Shown here: positions 6,893 to 13,116 of the stretch, piece after piece
Layout of the letters: every line of letters begins with the position of its first letter
How positions within the stretch are numbered: the first letter of the stretch is position 1
Assembly (NCBI GenBank): GCA_052035915.1
Contig: JBPOHE010000041.1
Span: 1 to 19,053, forward strand
DNA: 19,053 nt
Source of the DNA: JBPOHE01 sp052035915
Lineage (GTDB): Bacteria > Pseudomonadota > Gammaproteobacteria > Chromatiales > Chromatiaceae
Direction of reading: 5' to 3'
Notes under the pieces: generated by a model
What the model was told of the DNA's origin: nothing
Databases searched by the model: none
Seen by the model: only the letters and a program-made list of their open reading frames with translations
Position numbers and translations under genes: made by a program

Positions 6893-7216
6893 GCCGCACT
6901 TGCCGGCTTCTTTCTTCTCGCCGCCACACTTGCCAGCGGCCTCTTTCTTCTCACCACCGCACTTGCCGGCGGCCTCTTTCTTCTCGCCGCCGCACTTGGC
7001 GGCAGCTTCTTTCTTCTCGCCGCCGCACTTGCCTTCGGCTTCCTTCTTCTCGCCGCCACACTTGCCTTCGGCGGCCAATCTCATGTAGCCGCTGTCCAGC
7101 GGCTGAAGGCCGAAGGGATTGTCGGAAGCGACAGCCAGGTTGGCCATGGTCAGGCCACCGACCATGACAGCACCGATGGCGGCCGCTACTGGCTTGCTGA
7201 TCGAGTTCTTATTCAT
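6881..7216 (-). CDS. hvfA: HvfA-family RiPP precursor with signal peptide and six KCGG repeats
   Basis: This 111-residue peptide is the predicted substrate of HvfB/HvfC. It has a long signal peptide (MNKNSISKPVAAAIGAVMVG then GLTMANLAVA, cleavage near ASDN at about 31), a short conserved leader-like segment NPFGLQPLDSGYMRLA, then a low-complexity tail of 11-residue units of the form GKCGGEKKEA. Six Cys residues occur, one per unit, all as KCGG; the first two units are EGKCGG, the third AAKCGG, the others (A)GKCGG. In this family EGKCG-type Cys are the modified residues and the product binds copper. The start at 7216 has AAGGAGA 8 bases upstream; the 32-codon extension to 7312 is not supported. 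It is the first gene of the hvfABC operon and the peptide should be exported by Sec after modification. Confidence 0.92.
   Translation of the reverse strand: MNKNSISKPVAAAIGAVMVGGLTMANLAVASDNPFGLQPLDSGYMRLAAEGKCGGEKKEAEGKCGGEKKEAAAKCGGEKKEAAGKCGGEKKEAAGKCGGEKKEAGKCGGAK
6890..7069 (-). repeat. 33-bp tandem repeat within hvfA
   Basis: Five units plus one partial copy run at 6890-6919 (30 bp, one codon lost), 6920-6952, 6953-6985, 6986-7018, 7019-7051 and 7052-7069. Each unit encodes one KCGG-EKKEA block. The units differ mostly at silent or Ala/Gly/Glu positions, and the Cys codon is kept in all. Copy number could change by slippage or unequal recombination and so alter how many metal sites the peptide carries. 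Confidence 0.9.
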
Positions 7217-7297
7217 ATTTTGGATCTCCTTGGAGGTGATAGGTGGATAGGTCACTTGATGCCCCTTATCCGGCCGACAAGCTTGGGTGCATCTGTT

Positions 7298-7331
7298 AGG
7301 AATAATTATCATTCTAGGTGTTATTCGTCAA
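7298..7331 (-). promoter_or_regulatory. hvfA promoter region with Fur-box-like sequence
   Basis: On the minus strand TTGACG (7326-7331) is a good -35 element, followed by GATAAT or TAATTA as -10 candidates at spacings of 15 or 17 bases. Overlapping the -10 area is the partly symmetrical AT-rich stretch GAATGATAATTATTC (7300-7314). It contains one perfect GATAAT hexamer and partial flanking hexamers of the three-hexamer Fur consensus (about 13 of 19 bases). The placement is right for repression by Fur. Whether Fur, another metal regulator or none binds is not decided by sequence. Confidence 0.5.
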
Positions 7332-7379
7332 TAGCCCAGAAAAGGGGTAGGAATATCATCTCCCATCCCGCTCGTTAAC

Positions 7380-7530
7380 AGGATCGCTTTTGGCCATCAT
7401 CGCGCCAAGCGCCGACACACCAGCTTCTCAATAAGGATAGGCTCGGCCTCGAACGTCCCATCGCCAAAGGCGGCAAACTGATGGAATTCGTCCGCCAATA
7501 TATCAACCTGGGTTATATAATTAAGGCCTG
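7380..7530 (+). pseudogene. Possible gene remnant in the 465-bp gap between hvfA and the membrane gene
   Basis: From a TAA near 7377 to a TGA at about 7530 one plus-strand frame is open for about 50 codons and ends LERPIAKGGKLMEFVRQYIN then LGYIIKA. The C-terminal half reads like real protein, but there is no suitable upstream start, and I do not recognise the family. It may be the tail of a deleted gene. A minus-strand frame (7397-7696, 99 codons) is also open and looks less protein-like. The rest of 7217-7681 holds the hvfA promoter and an AT-rich stretch (7500-7550) likely to contain the promoter of the next gene. Confidence 0.3.
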
Positions 7531-7681
7531 ATTTCCTAATATATTCGTGTTGCGTTGGTTTCGGCTGGTCGCCGGATCCGGCATAAGGCATGCGCAAGCA
7601 GTTTTGATTCTGAGCCGGTTTGCGATCAAACACAGGCTGTTTCTGGTTCGGTGAGATCGGTTGGCGTTGTGGAGAAAGATG

Positions 7682-8464
7682 ATGAGCGAGAAGCATGCAG
7701 AGCAGAAGCCCCAGGCGAGCGAAATCATGATGTTCGGGGTGATCTGGGGGATGGTGGGCGCCATCTACTCCGCGTTATTTCTGATTTTCTTGGAAATACT
7801 CATTTTCATCGGGTACCAGAATATCGCCATGCCGCTGGCCGGGCTGCTGGCCGGTGGCTTGGGGGCCGCGTTCTATGGAGCCATGCAGGTGGCCTTCATG
7901 GGCACCATCGCCGGCGTGCTCGCCACCTTCGGTTATCTAGTGGCCATTGCTGAATCAAATGTCCACCCCCTTGAGGTGTTTATCGTCGCCGGGGTGGCGG
8001 GCACCGTGCTAGGGGCCGGTTTTGGCGCCCTGGATCGGTTTCTTATCCGCGGCTCGCTGGCCAAGGCCCTCTCGGGGATGCTGGGAGGACTCATCGCCGC
8101 CTCCCTTACCTGGCCATTCACCCTCTGGCTGCACTGGCCGGTGCCGATCTGGTTGACCGCCGGGATCCTGGTGGCCGTTACCGGCTATATCTATGTCGCC
8201 TCGGTGGAACGGATGGAGCGGATTGTCGGCGGCCACATCCCCTATCCCGTGCGCGGCGCGATTTTGGGTGGGAGCCTGGCGGGAGTGATCGGCGTCACCG
8301 TCTGGGCGGTCGGCGGCACCGTCACCGGCACCGTCGATCCCACCGTCATGCAGGCCATCGAAACCGCCGGGACGCTGATCCCCCATGGGGTGGCGGGCGG
8401 AACCCTGGGCGGAATCCTGGCCGGCTCCCTCATCGCCTATCTTGGCCTGACGCCCAAAGGTTAG
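7682..8464 (+). CDS. Polytopic membrane protein of unknown function
   Basis: The 260-residue product has about seven or eight hydrophobic segments, several rich in Gly and Ala (LAGLLAGGLGAAFYGAMQV, VAGVAGTVLGAGFGAL, GAILGGSLAGVIGVTVW, GGTLGGILAGSLIAYLGL). The repeated GGxxAG/GGxLGG pattern suggests tight helix packing as in small transporters or channel-like proteins. The N-terminus (MSEKHAEQKPQASE) is hydrophilic and probably cytoplasmic. I choose 7682 because GGAG lies seven bases upstream; an ATG at 7679 and a TTG at 7661 are alternatives. No family can be named. It is divergent from hvfA, so it could serve the same metal response, but nothing in the protein shows metal ligands. Confidence 0.82.
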   Translation: MSEKHAEQKPQASEIMMFGVIWGMVGAIYSALFLIFLEILIFIGYQNIAMPLAGLLAGGLGAAFYGAMQVAFMGTIAGVLATFGYLVAIAESNVHPLEVFIVAGVAGTVLGAGFGALDRFLIRGSLAKALSGMLGGLIAASLTWPFTLWLHWPVPIWLTAGILVAVTGYIYVASVERMERIVGGHIPYPVRGAILGGSLAGVIGVTVWAVGGTVTGTVDPTVMQAIETAGTLIPHGVAGGTLGGILAGSLIAYLGLTPKG

Positions 8465-8549
8465 CCGGTTGTCTGCTTATTGATTCGACCAGGAGAGGAA
8501 AGCATCCTCGGTCAGCCTTCCGGGCATTGACGAAAAACGGCCATTTATC

Positions 8550-8566
8550 GTTCTTTTTTCGAGAAC
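8550..8566. promoter_or_regulatory. 17-bp inverted repeat, first core
   Basis: GTTCT-N7-AGAAC with a T-rich centre. Same design as 5190-5206 and 8590-8606; possible operator half of a tandem pair. Confidence 0.4.
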
Positions 8567-8589
8567 AATACCTCTTTATCAGCGGAATT

Positions 8590-8606
8590 GTTCTCGGATG
8601 GAGAAC
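8590..8606. promoter_or_regulatory. 17-bp inverted repeat, second core
   Basis: GTTCTC-N5-GAGAAC, the most symmetrical of the three cores (6-base arms). It is 40 bp from the first core, close to four helical turns, so two dimers could sit on the same DNA face. Confidence 0.4.
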
Positions 8607-8641
8607 AGAAAATCGGCGGTACCAGCCCAGGCCCGAAAGCC

Positions 8642-8788
8642 ACGCGGGGTGTGGGCGCCTCCTCGGACTGGATCCGGGGATTGCTGGCGCTCGTGCCCAG
8701 GTCAGCGCGGGCCTACAACCTCCTTCCTTGAATCCAGGACCGGCGGCCACACACCAAAGGAGTTGAGGCGCCACCCTCTTCGCTGCCG
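8642..8788. other. Rest of the 403-bp gap before the DUF4337 gene: no gene seen
   Basis: Between repeat A and the ATTAGG inverted repeat there is GC-rich sequence with no supported reading frame. GGTGTGGGCGCC (near 8648) and GGCCACACACC (near 8747) can pair imperfectly over a large loop. I see no promoter, terminator or RNA gene here. Short open frames at 8527-8766 and 8598-8804 look like shadows. Confidence 0.4.
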
Positions 8789-8805
8789 ATTAGGGATAAC
8801 CTAAT
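8789..8805. promoter_or_regulatory. Inverted repeat ATTAGG-N5-CCTAAT upstream of the DUF4337 gene
   Basis: Six-base perfect arms, 17 bp in all, in an otherwise AT-rich stretch 62 bp before the start codon. TAGAAT at about 8821-8826 is a possible -10 element, which would put the repeat around the -35 region, a usual place for an operator. The regulator is unknown. Confidence 0.4.
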
Positions 8806-8867
8806 AAGAATTGCTATCTTGTAGAATCTTGCGATAACCGATCCCTCGGTACCTGACGGAGAAATAA

Positions 8868-9482
8868 ATGGAAATCCTGGAAACCCATGAAAAGATTCAC
8901 GAGGCCGGCCACGGCCACGGCCATGAGCATGGACATGGCGGACGGCCGCCCAATGCCAAGCGCATCGCCATCCTCATCAGCCTGCTCGCCGCCCTGTTGG
9001 CGATCTTCGAGATGGGTGGGAAAAGCGCCCAGAACACCTCCATCATCGCCAACATCGAGGCCGCCAACCTTTGGAGCTTCTTTCAGGCCAAGACCATTCG
9101 CATGACCCTGGTGCGGACTCAGGCCGAGGCCTGGGCGATCGCTCCGCCCCAAAGCGGGGCGGAACAGGCGTCCCTGGTCGAGAATCAGATCCAGAAGTGG
9201 CAGGCTGCCGCCGCCCGTTACGATTCAGAACCCGAGACCGGAGAAGGACGCAAGGAACTGGCGCAAAAGGCCAAAGCGGCCGAGGAAAAACGCGATCAGG
9301 CCTTGGCGGCCTACCATGTGTTCGAGTACAGCGCCGCCGCTTTGCAGTTGGCTATAGTGCTGGCGTCGGCCGCCATAGTGACCGGGGCCATGGCGCTCGC
9401 CTGGGCGGCCGCTGGTCTGGGTCTGGTCGGCACCCTCTTGGGCCTTCTGGGCTGGCTGGCACCAACCTTGCTGCATCTGTGA
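8868..9482 (+). CDS. DUF4337 membrane protein with His-rich amino terminus
   Basis: The 204-residue product fits the DUF4337 family, which is widespread and has no established function. It has a cytoplasmic or exposed His-rich start (HGHGHEHGHGG, about 15-25), a first hydrophobic helix (IAILISLLAALLAIFEM, 33-49), the family signature ANLWSFFQAKTIR (66-78), a charged, probably coiled middle region (about 95-145, with KELAQKAKAAEEKRDQAL), and two C-terminal hydrophobic segments (about 152-172 and 176-202). The alternating His-Gly run is typical of metal-binding tails of zinc, nickel or cobalt transport proteins. GGAG six bases before the ATG supports this start. It is a single gene; its stop is 14 bp from the convergent lipocalin gene. 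Confidence 0.85.
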   Translation: MEILETHEKIHEAGHGHGHEHGHGGRPPNAKRIAILISLLAALLAIFEMGGKSAQNTSIIANIEAANLWSFFQAKTIRMTLVRTQAEAWAIAPPQSGAEQASLVENQIQKWQAAAARYDSEPETGEGRKELAQKAKAAEEKRDQALAAYHVFEYSAAALQLAIVLASAAIVTGAMALAWAAAGLGLVGTLLGLLGWLAPTLLHL

Positions 9483-9496
9483 AGGAACGCCGCCGA

Positions 9497-10606
9497 TCAA
9501 TAGCCGGCCAACTCGAGATAGCCCCGCCCCAAGGGCTGGCCGGTATGAGCATCGAGGATATCCACCGCGCCTTCCCAATAGCGCACACTCAGATCCATCT
9601 CCTGATCCGCCACTACCGCCCGCACCTTGAAGCCTTCCCCGCCCGGGCGTAACTCCATCTCCCATTCGATGGGATAACGGCGACCTTCGGGACTCAGCCA
9701 CCACTTGAGCGGGCGCAGCTCAACATCCTCGCGGGCGAGCCGCCGGACCTGACCCCGAGGGTCGGTCAGGCTGCCGCCGGAGTGGGGATCCGGATGCCCC
9801 GCGCTATCCCGCAATTGGTAATACATGAGGTCGCGCCCATCAGCGAATTGGAGCGAGAACCAATCCCAACCGACCTGATCGGCGCCCAGGGCGCTGGTGC
9901 TCCATTCCCGATCCAACCAGGCCAGACCCCGAACCTGGTGTCTCACGCCTTCCAGCAGGATCTCCCCCTGGGTCTCGAGGCGGGTCAGGGAGTAGTAATA
10001 GGAGGCATTGCCGGGCTCGGCGCTTTTGCGGCTCAAACCCTGATCGCCCTGGAGCACGACGGCTTTGTCCGTATCGAGACGAAAATCGAAGCCGAACTCC
10101 GGGGTGATCAGTTGCAGTTCCCAGGGCGGCGCGTCTCCGCCACCCAGTTGCCAATCGCCGAGCCAGACCTTGAAGGGGTGAAGGCTGGTTCCGGCCAGAT
10201 CCAGCGCGCCCCGGGCAAAACGTTCGACCCCCTGATGCCGGCCCGAGGCCACATCCGTCAGGGCGGCATGCCCCATCCAAATCTGCTGGCTAGCCCAGGC
10301 CGAGGCCCGCTGGGGCGGCTCCGGGCTCAGGGCAAAGCGGAAAAAGGTGACTTGAAAGCCGAAACGACGGCCTTCGGTGGTCATGAGATGACCGGTGACG
10401 TACCACCATTCACTGCGGAATTCCGGATGGGCGGCGTGATCCTCGGGAAATTGAAAGGGGCGGGGGGCCAAGGCGCGGGCAAAGCCCTCATCCGCCTGGC
10501 CGCCAAGGATGGAACGGACTTGAAGCTGGGAAGGGGGTGGCTTGGGCTCGCAACCCGACAGAAACAGCAAGGATAACAGCACCAGTCTGGGGAGCACGGG
10601 ACTCAT
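9497..10606 (-). CDS. CrtC/AttH-like lipocalin-domain lipoprotein
   Basis: The 369-residue product begins with a lipoprotein signal peptide: MSPVLPRLVLLSLLFLSGC, with lipobox LSGC, so Cys19 would be lipidated. The mature part carries the paired lipocalin-like domains of the CrtC/AttH group (COG5621, often named predicted secreted hydrolase). Signature residues are HPEFRSEWWYVTGHLMT and FGFQVTFFRFAL in the N-terminal half, ASYYYSLTRLETQGEI and LDREWSTSALGADQVGWDWF in the C-terminal half. CrtC itself hydrates carotenoids, but the lipobox and the ABC genes argue for an envelope role with a lipid or other hydrophobic ligand. The ATG at 10606 overlaps the permease stop (ATGA), with GGAGGA as ribosome site; the longer frame to 10744 lies inside the permease gene and is rejected. 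Confidence 0.88.
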   Translation of the reverse strand: MSPVLPRLVLLSLLFLSGCEPKPPPSQLQVRSILGGQADEGFARALAPRPFQFPEDHAAHPEFRSEWWYVTGHLMTTEGRRFGFQVTFFRFALSPEPPQRASAWASQQIWMGHAALTDVASGRHQGVERFARGALDLAGTSLHPFKVWLGDWQLGGGDAPPWELQLITPEFGFDFRLDTDKAVVLQGDQGLSRKSAEPGNASYYYSLTRLETQGEILLEGVRHQVRGLAWLDREWSTSALGADQVGWDWFSLQFADGRDLMYYQLRDSAGHPDPHSGGSLTDPRGQVRRLAREDVELRPLKWWLSPEGRRYPIEWEMELRPGGEGFKVRAVVADQEMDLSVRYWEGAVDILDAHTGQPLGRGYLELAGY

Positions 10607-13116
10607 TCCTCCCGCAAGGCCGCGGCGGCCGGGATGCGGGAGATGCGCCGGGCCGGATAGAGGCCCGCCAAAAGGGCCGCCGACAGGGCCAGCCACACCG
10701 CCTCGATCAACACCCCAGCCGGCACCAGTGGGGCGAGTGTCCAACCAAAGGAGCGTAGGTTGATGACCTCGATCAACACCTGCGCCATCAAGAGACCGAT
10801 GGGAAGGGCAAAGAGTCCGGCCATGAGCCCCATCAGCCCGGTCTGGATCAACACCAGGCCGAGCAGCTGGCCCGGCGTCACCCCGATCGCCCGCAACAAG
10901 GCATGCTCCCTGGCCTTTTCCAGAAACAGGGCCATCCAGGCGCTGAGTATGCCGACGAAGGCAACGCCGATGGCGAGCAGGCGTAGTACCTGGGTGATGG
11001 TGAAGGTGCGCTCGAAGATCTGCATGGATTGTTCCCGGAGGCTGCGGTTGTCCCGCACCATGATGCCCTCATCGAGCGCTTCGGTTACCCGGCGGATGTC
11101 GATGAGCGCCTGACCGAGGTCGCTCCCCGGACGGAGATAGACGCCCAGGGTGGCGATGGCGGGGTCATTCCACAGCCGGGCATAGTGTCCCCGATCGAGG
11201 GCCAGCAGCCCGCGGCTGGAGCCATAGTCATAAAACACACCACCGATAAGAAAAGCCTTGTTCCCCATGGGAGTGAATACTTCCAGATGATCTCCAGGGC
11301 CCAGGCCCTGGTTGTGGGCAAAGGGTTCGGAAACCAGGAGGAGTTCCCCGGCACGAAAGCGATCCCAGAGACGTTCAAGGGTTTCGCCGCGAAAACGGAA
11401 GCCCCGATGACTCTGTTCCGCCATGCTCAGGGCCAGCAGTTCCTGGGGGCCGCGGGAGGTGTCGATCTCCAAGCGGCGTCCCGAGCTGAGTTCCGCCACT
11501 TCGGGCCGGGCCCGCAGGGCTTCCATCACCCCCTCGGGCAACAGGCCGTCGGCTCGACGGGAGACGGTATAGGGGGCGGAGACATAGATATCGGCCTTGA
11601 GGGTATAGCCCAGCCAGTCCTCGAGCGTGGCCCGGAAACTGGCCACCATCACCCCCATGCCGACAGTGGCCGAGACGGCGACGCTCAGGGCCGAGATGGC
11701 CAGCCCGGTCCGGCTGAGACCCGAGCTGAGCCCCCGGCCGGCGAGACGACCCATACTGGGCCAGAACCTCGCCAACACCGGGATCATTGTTCCATTTATG
11801 AGAACAATAGCATAGGGAATGACCAGACTATAACCAAGAATGAGAACAAAAAGGGCGGCAAACCCCATTTCCAGCGATTGCCCCGGCCATCGTGCCATCA
11901 GCCAACCCAGCAGACCCAGCAAGAGTCCGCCCATAGCCAGCCAGGGCGCGATGCGGTGGCTGCGGATCTCCAGAACCGATCGTCTCAAGGCCATTTGCGG
12001 CCGCGAACCGGCGGCTTCCAGAGCGGGTCCCAGGGCCGCGGCAAGAGTGGTGAGGATCCCGACGACCAAACCCTTCATCAACACCGCCGGGCTGAGGATC
12101 AATTCCCGGACATGGAGCACGTAATAGAGATCGTTGATGGTGCGGGTGACCAGGTGCACTAATCCCTGCGCGATAACCATCCCGAGCAGAAGGCCCAGGG
12201 CGGAACCCAGAAGGCCGAAGAGGAAGGCCTCCACCAGAATGAGGCGGAACAACTGTCCCCGGGTCACCCCGAGTACGCGCAGGTTGGCGAGCAAAGGACG
12301 ACGCTGTAGTACCGAGAAGGTCATGGTGTTGTAGACCAGCAGGGCGCCGACCAGAAGCGCCAGCAGGCTCAGGGCACTGAGATTGGTATGGAAGGCCTGG
12401 CTGAGCTGGGCGGTGGCCGCGGAGCGGATCTCGGGTTCAACCAGCCGCAAACCCGGTGGTAGGGATTGGACTAGGGCGGTCGTTTCGCCGGGATCCAGGA
12501 TGAGATCGATACGCCCCAGGCGACCGATCTTGCCCAGGTATTCCTGGGCCGTGGCGATGTCGGTCAGCAGCCATCCCTCCATCGCCGTCGCCGCGGCTGA
12601 GTCCAGCAGACCGACAAGCCGACCCCGGTGGATACCCTGTCGGGTATGGAGATCGAGTCCCATGTCGACTTCGAGACCAAGTCGGCGGGCGTCTGCCGGC
12701 GTCATGAGCAAACTGCCGGGTTCCACCAGCAAAGGGCGCAGCAATTGGTTGGAGAGCTGGCCGGAGAAGCTGCGAAAGGGACCCTCGGTCAGAAAATCGA
12801 CCCCCACGAGGCTGAATCTCTGTCCCTGGATCCCGACTTGGCCCTCGACTATGGGTGTGGCGCGCAGATGGCGCCGTTTCACCAAGTCGACATAGAAGGC
12901 TTCGGGGATATCGGCGGCCACGCTTAACAACTGATGGGTGGTACGACCCGTCACCTGTTCCATGGAGAGCTGGAATCCCTTGCGGGCGCTTTGGTTGGCG
13001 AGGTCGACGGCGACCACCACCGCCACCCCGAGCAGGATGCCGAGCAGGTTGAGCCAGGTCTGCCAGGGCCGTCGCCGCAGAAAGACCAGATTGGCGCGCA
13101 GCAGGCAGGTTACCAT
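10603..13116 (-). CDS. FtsX-type ABC transporter permease
   Basis: The 837-residue product is an inner-membrane permease with duplicated FtsX/MacB-type domains. It has an N-terminal helix (about 20-38) followed by a large extracytoplasmic segment (40-240), a three-helix FtsX domain (about 247-370, LLALLVGALLVYNTMTFSVL, then VLGVTRGQLF and the helix LLGSALGLLLGMVIAQ), a central pair of helices (about 390-445), a second periplasmic domain, and a C-terminal FtsX domain ending YPARRISRIPAAAALREE. In this type the ATPase drives movement of lipids or lipoproteins, rather than small solutes. The start codon overlaps the last seven bases of the ATPase gene, and its stop overlaps the lipocalin gene by four bases, so all three are co-translated. 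Confidence 0.93.
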   Translation of the reverse strand: MVTCLLRANLVFLRRRPWQTWLNLLGILLGVAVVVAVDLANQSARKGFQLSMEQVTGRTTHQLLSVAADIPEAFYVDLVKRRHLRATPIVEGQVGIQGQRFSLVGVDFLTEGPFRSFSGQLSNQLLRPLLVEPGSLLMTPADARRLGLEVDMGLDLHTRQGIHRGRLVGLLDSAAATAMEGWLLTDIATAQEYLGKIGRLGRIDLILDPGETTALVQSLPPGLRLVEPEIRSAATAQLSQAFHTNLSALSLLALLVGALLVYNTMTFSVLQRRPLLANLRVLGVTRGQLFRLILVEAFLFGLLGSALGLLLGMVIAQGLVHLVTRTINDLYYVLHVRELILSPAVLMKGLVVGILTTLAAALGPALEAAGSRPQMALRRSVLEIRSHRIAPWLAMGGLLLGLLGWLMARWPGQSLEMGFAALFVLILGYSLVIPYAIVLINGTMIPVLARFWPSMGRLAGRGLSSGLSRTGLAISALSVAVSATVGMGVMVASFRATLEDWLGYTLKADIYVSAPYTVSRRADGLLPEGVMEALRARPEVAELSSGRRLEIDTSRGPQELLALSMAEQSHRGFRFRGETLERLWDRFRAGELLLVSEPFAHNQGLGPGDHLEVFTPMGNKAFLIGGVFYDYGSSRGLLALDRGHYARLWNDPAIATLGVYLRPGSDLGQALIDIRRVTEALDEGIMVRDNRSLREQSMQIFERTFTITQVLRLLAIGVAFVGILSAWMALFLEKAREHALLRAIGVTPGQLLGLVLIQTGLMGLMAGLFALPIGLLMAQVLIEVINLRSFGWTLAPLVPAGVLIEAVWLALSAALLAGLYPARRISRIPAAAALREE

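Larger units (their letters stand above)
8520..8641 (+). repeat. Intergenic repeat family A, 122-bp copy with doubled core
   Basis: Left part 8520-8566 and right part 8590-8641 each align without gaps to the halves of the 82-bp copy at 5155-5236 (opposite strand). Here the 17-bp core occurs twice (8550-8566 and 8590-8606) with a 23-bp AT-rich linker, 40 bp centre to centre. It begins 55 bp after the stop of the membrane-protein gene. The element is in inverted orientation to its partner, so the pair encloses 5237-8519. Confidence 0.65.

Noticed and set aside
6862..7059. A 66-codon Arg/Lys/Ala-rich extension in front of HvfB
   Set aside because: It is the hvfA repeat read in another frame of the same strand. 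The DUF692 domain starts at the ATG at 6861, and the extension has no ribosome site.
6885..7088. Plus-strand frame encoding repeats of the type SFFSPPHLPAA
   Set aside because: It is the reverse complement of the hvfA minisatellite. HvfA has the signal peptide, the ribosome site and family motifs, so the plus frame is a shadow.
8527..8804. Short plus-strand frames in the gap before the DUF4337 gene
   Set aside because: They overlap the repeat, have no ribosome site and read as low-quality Pro/Arg-rich protein.
9497..10606. Carotenoid 1,2-hydratase (CrtC) as a pigment gene
   Set aside because: The product is a lipoprotein co-translated with an ABC exporter and there are no other carotenoid genes nearby, so the AttH-like secreted type is more likely.
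10607..10744. 46-codon extension in front of the lipocalin lipoprotein
   Set aside because: It lies within the permease gene and would place a Gly/Pro-rich stretch before a good lipoprotein signal peptide with a good ribosome site.
11789..11805. GTTCC-N7-AGAAC, a fourth near-match to the 17-bp core
   Set aside because: It lies inside the permease coding sequence, in a hydrophobic segment where the length of the protein fits its family, and it lacks the flanking arms of repeat A. Probably chance.
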